In this document: positions 7,840-16,055 of the stretch, in pieces
Layout of the letters: every line of letters starts with the position of its first letter
How positions within the stretch are numbered: the stretch's first letter is position 1
NCBI GenBank assembly: GCA_963655255.1
Contig: CAVKEB010000018.1
Coordinates: 1 to 52,515 of the forward strand
DNA from: CAG-791 sp963655255
Lineage (GTDB): Bacteria > Bacillota > Clostridia > Lachnospirales > Lachnospiraceae
Length of the DNA stretch: 52,515 bases
Direction of reading: 5' to 3'
The notes under the pieces: model-generated
What the model saw: only the letters and a program-made list of their open reading frames with translations
Database searches by the model: none
What the model was told of the DNA's origin: nothing
Program-made: the position numbers and the translations under genes

Positions 7840-8040
7840 ATGAGAGAAGGAATTCATCCTCAGTATTATCAGGCAACCGTTACCTGCAACTGCGGCAATA
7901 CTTTCGTAACCGGATCCACCGTACCGGAGATCCACGTCGAAGTTTGCTCCAAGTGCCATTCTTTCTATACTGGCCAGCAGAAGGCAGCAAATGCTAAGGG
8001 TCGCATTGATAAGTTCAACAAGAAATACGGTCTTAAGTAA
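7840..8040 (+). CDS. rpmE: 50S ribosomal protein L31, zinc-binding type
   Basis: A 66-residue ribosomal protein of the large subunit. It has the L31 start MREGIHPQYYQATVTC, the CNC pair and the later CSKC pair that together bind zinc in the C+ form, and the basic ending NKKYGLK. The four cysteines mark the zinc-replete version; the zinc-independent paralogue would lack them. It follows the strong ribosome site GAAGGAGG. It has its own promoter inside the upstream RloB gene, a structured leader, and its own terminator, so it is monocistronic or mostly so. The order rpmE, DUF1385, prmC, prfA is common in Clostridia. Confidence 0.97.
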   Translation: MREGIHPQYYQATVTCNCGNTFVTGSTVPEIHVEVCSKCHSFYTGQQKAANAKGRIDKFNKKYGLK

Positions 8041-8093
8041 GATATCTGGCAGAACATATACCTTAAATAAGATAGTGTTTTCAAGCGATGACG

Positions 8094-8129
8094 GAGGTTG
8101 GAGCAGGAAGCTGCCCCGACCTCTTTTTG
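8094..8129 (+). terminator. rpmE terminator
   Basis: A stem with arms GAGGT...GCAG and CTGC...ACCTC (8094-8122) around GAAG, followed by TTTTTG. It lies 55 bp after the rpmE stop. Confidence 0.75.
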
Positions 8130-8135
8130 TTAATC

Positions 8136-8275
8136 GTTCAGCACATGCAGGTTTTGCACACAAGGCAGCCGCTTGCGGATGCCCTTGTGCTCAAAAACTG
8201 CATGCGGCCAGGATCCGGAGGATCCCTGGCCGTTCGCATCGAGAATGGGACGAAGGACCATTCGAGATGTGAATG
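8136..8275 (+). repeat. Family II structured element, copy 1
   Basis: It starts GTTCAGCACAT. A long interrupted stem follows (arms GCAGGTTTTG and CAAAAACTGC, then CACAAGG and CCTTGTG), capped by CCGC-TT-GCGG (8169-8178). After ATGCGG comes a second hairpin, CCAGGATCC-GGA-GGATCCCTGG. It ends with CATCGAGAAT (8238-8247) pairing in part with ATTCGAGATG. The invariant blocks are shared with 43867-43976 while the arms are unrelated in sequence. It lies 40 bp before the DUF1385 gene. Confidence 0.8.
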
Positions 8276-8312
8276 CTGAACGCGATACAAAGCAAAGGCA
8301 GAGGAGAGTACA

Positions 8313-9272
8313 ATGGCCAAACGAAAACGGCGGCAGCGTTACTCCGGAATCGGCGGACAGGCCGTGCTGGAAGGCGTAATGATGCGCAACAAGAGCCAGA
8401 TGGCAGTGGCGGTGCGGAAGCCAAACGGCGAAATCGAGGTGGGTGTGGATGAATACCACGGCATCGGAGAGAAGACGGTCTGGACAAGACTCCCTCTGAT
8501 CCGCGGAGTCCTTTCTTTTATCGATTCCCTCATCACCGGAATGAAGGCGATGAATTTCTCAAGCTCCTTTTACGAGGACGAGACGCCGGGAGATAACAAG
8601 TCGCCGGAGAGAAAAGAGCGGGAAGAGGCGGTGCTGACCGGAATCACCATCATGATCTCTCTGGTTCTGGCGGTTGGAATTTTCATCATACTGCCGGTCT
8701 TTCTGATGAAGCTGATGAGCGGAATGATCCGGAGCGATGCCGTGATGGCAATCCTGGAGGGCGTGATCCGGCTTGCGATTTTCCTGATTTACATGCTTGC
8801 GATTTCGGCGATGAAGGACATCCGGCGGCTCTACGGCTATCATGGCGCGGAGCATAAATGCATCAACTGCATTGAGAGCGGGAGACCGCTGACGGTGGAT
8901 AACGTCATGAGAAGCTCACGTTTCCACAAACGGTGTGGCAGCAGCTTCATCGTGTTGATCCTGGTGATCAGCGTTATTTTGTTCTTCTTTATCCGGGTGG
9001 ACAGCTTCGGCATGCGGATTCTGGTCCGCATCGCGCTGATTCCTCTCATCGCGGGGATTTCGTTTGAATTCCTGCGGTATGCCGGCCGGCACAACAATAC
9101 CTTTGTGAATATCATTTCGGCACCTGGTGTCTGGCTGCAGCACATCACGACGAAGGAGCCGGATGAAGGAATGGCGGAGGTCGCCATTGCCTCGGTGGAG
9201 GCGGTTTTTGACTGGAGAGCCTATTTGAAGAAGAATTTCGGCTACACGGACGACGACATTGATGCGATGTAA
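8313..9272 (+). CDS. DUF1385 membrane protein
   Basis: A 319-residue integral membrane protein of the DUF1385 family. The N-terminal part has GGQAVLEGVMMRN, the family hallmark. About four membrane helices follow, at roughly residues 108-135, 145-170, 210-230 and 235-260. Between them lies the conserved YHGAEHKCINCIESG with histidine and cysteines that could bind metal. The biochemical role is unknown. It is usually found next to rpmE, prmC and prfA, as here. The start follows GGCAGAGGAGAG. A Family II structured element occupies the leader, so expression may depend on that RNA or DNA structure. Confidence 0.9.
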   Translation: MAKRKRRQRYSGIGGQAVLEGVMMRNKSQMAVAVRKPNGEIEVGVDEYHGIGEKTVWTRLPLIRGVLSFIDSLITGMKAMNFSSSFYEDETPGDNKSPERKEREEAVLTGITIMISLVLAVGIFIILPVFLMKLMSGMIRSDAVMAILEGVIRLAIFLIYMLAISAMKDIRRLYGYHGAEHKCINCIESGRPLTVDNVMRSSRFHKRCGSSFIVLILVISVILFFFIRVDSFGMRILVRIALIPLIAGISFEFLRYAGRHNNTFVNIISAPGVWLQHITTKEPDEGMAEVAIASVEAVFDWRAYLKKNFGYTDDDIDAM

Positions 9273-9387
9273 CGGTTTCTCACGTGACGGCATTCTCAGG
9301 ATTTCTGTGCAAGAGCCTGAAATGCCCTGAACTGCGGCATGATTTACGGCTGCCGTTTTCACGGTGAACCGGCTGCGTGCCGCCTGC

Positions 9388-10341
9388 ATGAATATGGAAG
9401 ATCGAAGAACAGAAGCAAAATATAAAACCTATCGGGAGCTTTACGAAGAGGGCAGACGGATTCTGGAACAGGCCGGACTGCCGGATGCGGCATTGGACGC
9501 AAGGCTCCTTCTGGAAGAGGTCTGCGGAACGAATCTGCAGGCCCTTCTTGTTTTTCCGGACCGGAGAATCTCCGAAGAGGAGGAGCGCCAATACCGGGCG
9601 TTCCTTCAGAGAAGAAAGGACCGGGAGCCGACGGCCATGATCCTCGGGGAGTGGGATTTCATGGGACTCACATTCCGGCTGAACAGGAGCACCCTCATTC
9701 CGGAACAGGACACCGAGGTTCTGGTGGAAACAGCGCTGGAAGAACTGCGTGCCAGGAAGCTGACGGAGGCACCGCTCCGGATTCTGGATTTGTGCACGGG
9801 ATCGGGCTGCATTCTGCTCTCCCTGCTCCATGAGCTGAGAAAGGCGACGGGGCTTGGGACGGACCTTTCCGAAGAGGCCCTGGAGGCTGCGAGGGAAAAC
9901 GCGAAGGCACTGGGTCTCTCCGATCGTGCCGGGCTGCGGCAGGGCGATTTGTGGGAACCGGTCGGGGAGGAGCAGTTCGACCTCATCGTCTCGAATCCGC
10001 CCTACATTCCGACCGGAGTGATTCCGACGCTGGAGCCGGAGGTCCGCTGCGGGGAGCCCTATGCGGCGCTGGACGGCGGCGCGGACGGCATGGTGTTCTA
10101 CCGCCGCATTCTGACAGAAGCGGCAAGACACCTGAAACCCTCCGGTATTATAATAGTGGAATCCGGATTCGATGAAGCGGGAGCAATTGCACAGCTGATG
10201 GAAGATCAGAATCTTCGTGGGATCCGCATCGTGAAGGATTACGGAGGACTTGACCGCGTGGTGAAGGCGGAGCGGCAGGTAAGGTACAATGCGGCAAATG
10301 CCGCGAAAGAGAAAGGATTGAAACCGGCAGGGCCGGTGTGA
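9388..10341 (+). CDS. prmC: Peptide chain release factor N5-glutamine methyltransferase
   Basis: A 317-residue S-adenosylmethionine methyltransferase that methylates the glutamine of the GGQ motif of release factors. It has the N-terminal helical domain, the SAM-binding LDLCTGSGCILLSLL, and the catalytic SNPPYIPTG. The substrate gene prfA follows after 16 bp, a classic pairing. The start is uncertain: a GTG at 9364 and ATGs at 9388 and 9394 are in frame and none has a strong ribosome site. I chose 9388. The C-terminal tail after about residue 300 is poorly conserved in such proteins. Confidence 0.92.
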   Translation: MNMEDRRTEAKYKTYRELYEEGRRILEQAGLPDAALDARLLLEEVCGTNLQALLVFPDRRISEEEERQYRAFLQRRKDREPTAMILGEWDFMGLTFRLNRSTLIPEQDTEVLVETALEELRARKLTEAPLRILDLCTGSGCILLSLLHELRKATGLGTDLSEEALEAARENAKALGLSDRAGLRQGDLWEPVGEEQFDLIVSNPPYIPTGVIPTLEPEVRCGEPYAALDGGADGMVFYRRILTEAARHLKPSGIIIVESGFDEAGAIAQLMEDQNLRGIRIVKDYGGLDRVVKAERQVRYNAANAAKEKGLKPAGPV

Positions 10342-10357
10342 GAAAGAGGAATCAGGA

Positions 10358-11443
10358 ATGTTTGAAAAGATGGACGCCGTCCTTCTTCATTATGAAGAAA
10401 TTGCAAGAGAGCTCTCCTCGCCGGAGGTGGTGCAGGATATGGACCGCTACCGGCAGCTGATGCGGGAGCAGACGGATCTGACGCCGGTGGTGGAAACCTA
10501 CCGGGACTATCAGAAGGCCAATCAGGATGTCTCGGATGCGCTGGAGATCATTGATTCGGAGAGCGATCCGGAGATGAAGGAGATGGCGCGGGAGGAGCTT
10601 TCCGAGGCAAAGGAGCGCGTGGAGAAGCTGACGGAAGAGATGAAGGTTCTCCTTCTTCCGAAGGATCCGAACGATGACAAGAATGTCATCTGCGAGATCC
10701 GTGCCGGTGCGGGCGGAGATGAAGCGGCGCTGTTCGCCGCGGAAATTTACCGGATGTACGTGCATTATGCGGAGCGCCGCGGATGGAAAACAGAACTTCT
10801 GGACTTTGAAGAGAGCGGCATCGGCGGCATGAAATTCGTGAATTTCATGATCATCGGCCAGGGGGCCTATTCACGGATGAAATATGAGAGCGGTGTGCAC
10901 CGGGTACAGCGCGTTCCGGCGACGGAGTCGCAGGGGCGGATTCACACTTCGACGATTACGGTTGCGGTGATGCCGGAGGTGACGGACGACATTAAGATCG
11001 ACATTCCGATGGAGGATGTCCGCATCGATATCACACGCGCTTCCGGAAACGGCGGCCAGGGAGTCAACACAACCGACTCCGCGGTCCGGCTGACGCATCT
11101 TCCGACCGGCATCGTGATCTATTCGCAGACAGAGCGCTCTCAGCTGCAGAACAAGAACAAGGCCTGGGCTCTTCTTCGCTCCAAGCTGTACGATATGGAA
11201 GTGCAGAACCGTCACGACAAGGAGGCGGATCTTCGAAGGTCCCAGATCGGAACCGGCGACCGTTCGGAGAAGATCCGGACCTATAATTTCCCGCAGTCCC
11301 GCGTCACGGACCACCGGATCAAGCTGACGGTGTACAACCTGAGCGAGGTCATGAACGGGGCACTGGACGAGATTCTGGATGCGCTGATTGCAGCGGATCA
11401 GGCGGCGAAACTGGTGAAGCTCAATACACTTGAAAATGCCTGA
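10358..11443 (+). CDS. prfA: Peptide chain release factor 1
   Basis: A 361-residue class I release factor that recognises UAA and UAG. The GGQ motif is in ASGNGGQGVNTTDSAVRL and the preceding domain carries AGAGGDEAALFAAEIYRMY. The length is normal for RF1 (about 355-360). It is cotranscribed with prmC. Its UGA stop codon (11441-11443) lies in the TGAT loop of the first hairpin of a Family I element, so the element begins inside the 3' end of the gene and the final residues LENA are encoded by it. Confidence 0.97.
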   Translation: MFEKMDAVLLHYEEIARELSSPEVVQDMDRYRQLMREQTDLTPVVETYRDYQKANQDVSDALEIIDSESDPEMKEMAREELSEAKERVEKLTEEMKVLLLPKDPNDDKNVICEIRAGAGGDEAALFAAEIYRMYVHYAERRGWKTELLDFEESGIGGMKFVNFMIIGQGAYSRMKYESGVHRVQRVPATESQGRIHTSTITVAVMPEVTDDIKIDIPMEDVRIDITRASGNGGQGVNTTDSAVRLTHLPTGIVIYSQTERSQLQNKNKAWALLRSKLYDMEVQNRHDKEADLRRSQIGTGDRSEKIRTYNFPQSRVTDHRIKLTVYNLSEVMNGALDEILDALIAADQAAKLVKLNTLENA

Positions 11444-11530
11444 TGGCATTTTCTCTTGCCAGGAGACCGCACACTGCGTGTGCCTGCTCCTGTATCGGGG
11501 AATTCGCCTTCGCGAAATTCTCCTCACACA
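11425..11530 (+). repeat. Family I tri-hairpin element, tandem copy A
   Basis: Hairpin 1 is AAAATGCC-TGAT-GGCATTTT (11433-11452). Hairpin 2 is CAGGAG and GCACAC, loop TGC, then GTGTGC and CTCCTG (11460-11492). Hairpin 3 is GGGGAATT-CGC, loop CTTC, GCG, bulged A, AATTCTCC (11497-11523). The next copy starts at once with CACTCAAA. Confidence 0.85.
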
Positions 11531-11633
11531 CTCAAAGTCGACTGATGTCGGCTTCTCCTGCCACGAGCAGGCGCTCACAGAGCGCTCTGCTCCCGCGTCG
11601 GAGAATTCATCTTCGTGAAATTCTTCTTGCACA
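11527..11633 (+). repeat. Family I tri-hairpin element, tandem copy B
   Basis: Hairpin 1 is AAGTCGAC-TGAT-GTCGGCTT (11535-11554). Hairpin 2 is GAGCAG-GCGCTC, loop ACA, GAGCGC-T-CTGCTC (11565-11592). Hairpin 3 is GAGAATT-CAT, loop CTTC, GTG, bulged A, AATTCTT (11601-11625). The inner stem changes from CGC/GCG to CAT/GTG and still pairs. Confidence 0.85.
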
Positions 11634-11655
11634 CTCGAAAATAAGGAAGGTAACT

Positions 11656-12783
11656 ATGGGACTTCAGGAATACAGACAGCAGCTGGATGAAATCGACGCA
11701 CAAATTGTGAAGCTCTTCGAAGAGCGGATGGCGATTTCGGAGAAGGTTGCGGAGGATAAAATCAAATCCGGCAGACGGGTTCTGGATAAGAAGCGGGAGC
11801 AGCAGAAGCTGGCGACGCTGACCGGGATGGCGGGAACGGAGTTCAACCGTCGGGCGGTCCGGGAGCTTTATGAACAGATCATGGCGATCAGCCGCAAGTG
11901 CCAGTACCGTATGATGGACGATGCGGGACAGCTTCACGGCCTGCCGTTCATCCCGGTGGACTCCCTGATCGATGCGAAGACGAGAGTCGTGTACCAGGGC
12001 GCTCCGGGAGCTTATTCAGAGGCGGCCATGAAGAAGTTCTTCGGGGAGAAGATCGACAACTTCCACGTGGAGACCTTCCGGGACGCCATGAGCGCCATCG
12101 AAGAGGGGGCGGCGGATTATGCCGTGCTGCCCATTGAGAACTCCACGGCTGGCGTGGTGTCGCAGAATTATGACCTTCTTTTTGAATTCGAGAATTACAT
12201 TGTCGGCGAGCAGATCATCCCGATCCGGCACTGCTTGATGGGTGTTCCGGGAACGACGCTGGAGAGCATCCGCACGGTGTATTCCCACGCGCAGTCATTG
12301 ATGCAGAGCGAGCACTACCTGGATCAGCATCCGGAGTGGCAGCAGGTCGGCATGCAGAACAATGCCTACGCCGCCGAGAAGGTGGCGAAGGATCAGGACA
12401 CAGCGAAGGCAGCCATCGGCTCGGAGTATGCGGCGAAGGCATACGGGCTGGAGATCCTTGCAGAGGGAATCAATGATTCCGACAACAACTCGACCCGCTT
12501 TATCATCGTGACCAACCGCAAGGTGTTCCTCCGGAACGCAGGCAAAATTTCAATCGTTCTGGAAACCGAGCATGAGAGCGGAGCCCTGTACCGTGTGCTG
12601 TCGCATTTTATTTACAACAATCTGAACATGAATAAAATCGAGAGCCGTCCGATCCGGGACCGGAGCTTCGAGTACCGGTTTTTCATTGATTTTGACGGAA
12701 ATCTTCAGGACAGCGCCGTGCGCAATGCCCTCCGGGGACTGCGCGATGAGGCGAAGAACCTGAAGGTGCTGGGCAATTATTAG
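11656..12783 (+). CDS. pheA: Bifunctional chorismate mutase / prephenate dehydratase (P-protein)
   Basis: A 375-residue enzyme for phenylalanine synthesis. The N-terminal AroQ chorismate mutase spans about residues 1-85 (YRQQLDEIDAQIVKLFEERM). It is followed by prephenate dehydratase starting at VVYQGAPGAYSEAAMKKFF, and a C-terminal ACT domain that binds phenylalanine, with ESRPIRDRSFEYRFFIDFDG. The start ATG at 11656 follows AAGGAAGG. The frame is open upstream to 11443, but that extension only translates two Family I elements. The gene is 212 bp after prfA and may share its transcript through the hairpin region. The ACT domain implies end-product inhibition. Confidence 0.95.
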   Translation: MGLQEYRQQLDEIDAQIVKLFEERMAISEKVAEDKIKSGRRVLDKKREQQKLATLTGMAGTEFNRRAVRELYEQIMAISRKCQYRMMDDAGQLHGLPFIPVDSLIDAKTRVVYQGAPGAYSEAAMKKFFGEKIDNFHVETFRDAMSAIEEGAADYAVLPIENSTAGVVSQNYDLLFEFENYIVGEQIIPIRHCLMGVPGTTLESIRTVYSHAQSLMQSEHYLDQHPEWQQVGMQNNAYAAEKVAKDQDTAKAAIGSEYAAKAYGLEILAEGINDSDNNSTRFIIVTNRKVFLRNAGKISIVLETEHESGALYRVLSHFIYNNLNMNKIESRPIRDRSFEYRFFIDFDGNLQDSAVRNALRGLRDEAKNLKVLGNY

Positions 12784-12949
12784 GAAGATCCTTTTGAAAC
12801 GATCCAAAGGATCCCTGCAGAACGAACATGAGGGTTTTCAGTAACAAATGGCGTAGGAAAGCCGTATTGGGAGCCGCTGTGCCGGAATTTCCGACAGCCG
12901 GGCCGGAAGGCACGAAACCGCGGCGGAACACCAGGAAAGGAATCTTAAG
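12784..12949 (+). other. Short gap with a hairpin between pheA and the DUF815 gene
   Basis: GATCCTTT and AAAGGATC form an 8-bp stem around an 11-nt loop just after the pheA stop, without a T run. The rest is GC-rich and carries no family repeat that I recognise. A ribosome site AGGAAAGGAA precedes 12950. Confidence 0.5.
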
Positions 12950-14281
12950 ATGAGACTGAAGGAGTGCATCCTTTACCGGAACTTTGAGCATGAAGAACTG
13001 CTGGATAAAATGACACATGTGATCGAGGAGGGCGAGCATGAGCTTGCGGATTCCGTGGCGGATCCTGGGAGCGAGAAGATCGCAGAGGATCTGTACGAGT
13101 GCATTTATCTTCTCCTGAAGGAAGCGGGAGACAACGGCTTCTGCGGAAACCTCTGGCACGATTATCTGACAAGTCTTCTTGTCGGACATGAGAACAGCTA
13201 TTCCACGGCCTGCGAGATCCGCGGCGCGGTGGGAGGCAGCATCAACGATGCGGCGCTGCATGACATCCGGATTTTCAAGGAATATTTTGACTTCGATTTT
13301 ACAAAAATCATGCAGGGATTTCACGTTCCCGAGTTATCAATCGTATTGGACTATCAGCCCTCCGGAAAGGAGAGCAAGACCTACAATACGAGAATCCGGG
13401 ACCGCATCTGCACGCTGGCCCGGCAATTCGAATCGGCGGGCAGCGCGGAAGAGATGAAGGATTTCCTCACACAGTTCTACAAGGAATACGGCGTCGGCAT
13501 GTTCGGACTGCACAAGGCATTTAGGATTGAGCACGATGAGGCCGGAGAGTTTGCGGGACAGACCAGGATCGTGCCGGTGAAGAACATTCTGCATGTTTAC
13601 ATGAAGGACCTCGTCGGGTACGAAATCGCGAAGAAGAAGCTGATCGAGAACACCGAGGCCTTTGTGGATGGAAAGCCTGCCAACAACTGCCTGCTCTACG
13701 GCGAGGCGGGAACCGGCAAGTCCTCCAGCATCAAGGCCATCGCGAACGAATATTACGAGCGGGGCCTTCGCATCATTGAGGTGAGCCGCTATCAGTTCCG
13801 CGATCTCAACAACGTGATTGCCCGCATCAAGAACCGGAACTACAAGTTCATTCTGTATATGGACGATCTCTCCTTCGAGGAGAATGAGACGGAATACAAG
13901 TACCTGAAGGCGGTGATCGAGGGCGGCCTGGAGAAGAAACCGGCCAATGTCCTGATCTATGCGACGAGCAATCGCAGACACCTGATCCGTGAGAGTTTCC
14001 ATGACAGGGACGGCGTGGACTTCTCGGACAAGCACGGCGGAGATACCGTGCAGGAGAAGCTCTCCCTGGCAAACCGCTTCGGCGTCTCCATTTATTATGG
14101 AGCGCCCAGCTACGACGAATATCATGAAATCGTGGCGGAGCTTGCCGCGCGGAACGGAATTCGGATGGACCCCGCGGAGCTGAAGAAGCAGGCAACGCAG
14201 TGGGAGATGAATCACGGAGGCCTCTCCGGAAGAACGGCGCAGCAGTTCATTGACCACCTTCTGGGCATTCAGGAGGCGTAA
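12950..14281 (+). CDS. DUF815 family AAA ATPase
   Basis: A 443-residue cytoplasmic P-loop ATPase of the DUF815 family. The N-terminal half is alpha-helical and family-specific. The ATPase half starts near residue 215 with GYEIAKKKLIENTEAF, and Walker A is YGEAGTGKSSSI. Walker B is FILYMDDLSFEE, sensor I is YATSNRRHL, and the arginine-rich end is DRDGVDFSDK. The function is unknown; genes of this family are often near amino-acid or cell-envelope genes. The stop codon overlaps the first base of a Family I element. There is no evidence of a dedicated promoter in the 166-bp gap after pheA. Confidence 0.88.
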   Translation: MRLKECILYRNFEHEELLDKMTHVIEEGEHELADSVADPGSEKIAEDLYECIYLLLKEAGDNGFCGNLWHDYLTSLLVGHENSYSTACEIRGAVGGSINDAALHDIRIFKEYFDFDFTKIMQGFHVPELSIVLDYQPSGKESKTYNTRIRDRICTLARQFESAGSAEEMKDFLTQFYKEYGVGMFGLHKAFRIEHDEAGEFAGQTRIVPVKNILHVYMKDLVGYEIAKKKLIENTEAFVDGKPANNCLLYGEAGTGKSSSIKAIANEYYERGLRIIEVSRYQFRDLNNVIARIKNRNYKFILYMDDLSFEENETEYKYLKAVIEGGLEKKPANVLIYATSNRRHLIRESFHDRDGVDFSDKHGGDTVQEKLSLANRFGVSIYYGAPSYDEYHEIVAELAARNGIRMDPAELKKQATQWEMNHGGLSGRTAQQFIDHLLGIQEA

Positions 14282-14400
14282 GTTTGAAAGCGACATCGAT
14301 ATGTCGCTTTCAAACAGCAGCATCGGTGCTGATGCACCGGCTGCCACATTCGGCAAAACCGCCTTCGCGGATTTTGCCTCAGCGAGGCATAAGTTTGAGA
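14281..14400 (+). repeat. Family I tri-hairpin element, full copy
   Basis: Hairpin 1 has a perfect 15-bp stem GTTTGAAAGCGACAT (14282-14296) around CGAT. Hairpin 2 is GCAG and TCGGTGC, loop TGAT, then GCACCGG and CTGC (14317-14344). Hairpin 3 is GGCAAAA-CCGC, CTTC, GCGG, bulged A, TTTTGCC (14352-14378). CCTC-AGC-GAGG follows. The unit starts and ends with AAGTTTGA (14280 and 14390). The last 59 bases match the start of the window almost exactly. Confidence 0.85.
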
Positions 14401-14423
14401 GCAGAGAGCAGGGAGGTGCGCTT

Positions 14424-15944
14424 ATGGCAATCCGCACATTCGCGGCGATTGACGTAGGAAGCTATGAGCTAGGTATGAAAATTTTCGAGGTCTCCCGGAC
14501 CAGGGGAATCCGCGAGATCGATCATGTGGTCCGAAAGATTGATTTGGGGAGCGATACGTACGCGACCGGAAAGCTGTCGCTCCATCATATTCAGGAGGTG
14601 CGTGATGTTCTGAAGGAATACCGGAAGATCATGGACACGTACCGCGTGACGGAATATCAGGCTTACGGGACCTCCGCCATCCGGGAGATGAAGGGAGCTT
14701 CGATCATTCTTTCCCAGTGGGAGGAAGAAACCGGCATCCGGATTGACGTGCTGACCAACTCGGAGCAGCGCTTTCTGGACTATAAGTCCGTCGCGTACCG
14801 CGGGAAGAATTTCGACCGCATTGTTTCCGAAGGCTGCGCCATCGTGGACATCGGAGGCAGCAGCATTCAGATTTCCCTGTTCGAGAACGGCGTCCTGCAG
14901 TCCACGCAGAATCTGAAACTGGGCGTTCTGCGGATCCGTGAACAGATCCGCCACATTGACGCGAGACGCTCCCGGCTGGAGAAGCTGATCGGTGAGATGG
15001 TGAACTCGCAGATGCAGGTGTTTACGGATCTGTATCTGAGAGAGCGGAGCGTTCCGAATATCATCATCATTGACGATTACATTTCTTCTTTCCTGGAGGC
15101 AAGGGGAAGGGATCTTGTGGACGCGGGGCAGTTCCGTGCGCTGGCGGAAACGTTTTCCTCCCATTCCGCCGGGGATCTTGCAAGAGAGTATCGGATGAGC
15201 GAGGACAGTATGTTCCTGCTCCACATTTCTGGCGTAATGATGCAGTGCATCATTCATGCGCTCGGCGCGGAGCGGATTTATGCGCCCGGCGTTACGCTTG
15301 CGGACGGCATTGTGTATGAATATGCGGAGCAGAAGAAAATCCTGCCGCCGAGCCATGACTTCGAGGAGGACATTCTGGCATGTGCCCGCAATGTCTCCGG
15401 AAGATATCGCGGAAACGAAGAGCGCGCGCAGTCGCTGGATCTGATCGCCATGAAGCTCTTTGACGCGACGAAGAAGATTCACGGACTCGGGAAACGGGAG
15501 CGCCTTCTCCTGCGCCTTGCCTGCATTCTGCACGACTGCGGAAAGTACGTCTCCATCGCGAATGTCTCCGAGTGCTCCTACAACATCATCATGCGGACAG
15601 AGATCATCGGAATTTCTCACATTGAGCGGGAGATTGTCGCGCGGGTGGTGCTGTACAACCACAGTGATTTCGTCTATTACGAGCAGCAGGACGACGCATC
15701 GGACCTGGACCGCGAGGCGTATCTTACCATCACGAAGCTGACGGCGATTCTGCGCCTTGCCAATGGTCTGGACAGGACCCATAAGAAGAAGCTGGACGAC
15801 ATGCGCGTCAGCGTCCGGGAGGATCAGCTGGTGATTTCAGCGAGAAGCGGCGTGGATCTGACGCTGGAAAAGGCATTGTTCCAGACAAGGGCGGGATTTT
15901 TTGCAGAGGTATTCGGGATCGTTCCGGTGATTCGTCAGCGCTGA
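14424..15944 (+). CDS. Ppx/GppA family exopolyphosphatase / pppGpp phosphatase with HD domain
   Basis: A 506-residue member of the Ppx/GppA family. It has two actin-like ASKHA domains: AAIDVGSYELGM at the start, GTSAIREM, and the phosphate-binding IVDIGGSSIQIS. An HD-type C-terminal domain (LACILHDCGKYVS, LYNHSD) follows. It hydrolyses terminal phosphates of polyphosphate or pppGpp; sequence alone does not decide which. Polyphosphate kinase follows 111 bp downstream, so a polyphosphate role is favoured. The start at 14424 has GGGAGG upstream. The upstream open extension to 14250 crosses a Family I element and is not counted. Confidence 0.9.
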   Translation: MAIRTFAAIDVGSYELGMKIFEVSRTRGIREIDHVVRKIDLGSDTYATGKLSLHHIQEVRDVLKEYRKIMDTYRVTEYQAYGTSAIREMKGASIILSQWEEETGIRIDVLTNSEQRFLDYKSVAYRGKNFDRIVSEGCAIVDIGGSSIQISLFENGVLQSTQNLKLGVLRIREQIRHIDARRSRLEKLIGEMVNSQMQVFTDLYLRERSVPNIIIIDDYISSFLEARGRDLVDAGQFRALAETFSSHSAGDLAREYRMSEDSMFLLHISGVMMQCIIHALGAERIYAPGVTLADGIVYEYAEQKKILPPSHDFEEDILACARNVSGRYRGNEERAQSLDLIAMKLFDATKKIHGLGKRERLLLRLACILHDCGKYVSIANVSECSYNIIMRTEIIGISHIEREIVARVVLYNHSDFVYYEQQDDASDLDREAYLTITKLTAILRLANGLDRTHKKKLDDMRVSVREDQLVISARSGVDLTLEKALFQTRAGFFAEVFGIVPVIRQR

Positions 15945-16055
15945 AAATAACCGGAATCACAGGACAGCAGAAGGCACCCCGGAAGCTGTCGGCGTGTTCG
16001 CGTGTGGAGAACGGCCGGAGTCCGGGACTGCAGCAGGCAGCAGGAGGAATCTTTC

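Noticed and set aside
11443..11655. N-terminal extension of PheA, and similar open extensions before RloB and Ppx/GppA
   Set aside because: These stretches only translate Family I hairpins; good ribosome sites precede the downstream ATGs, and the reading frame through the element differs between copies.
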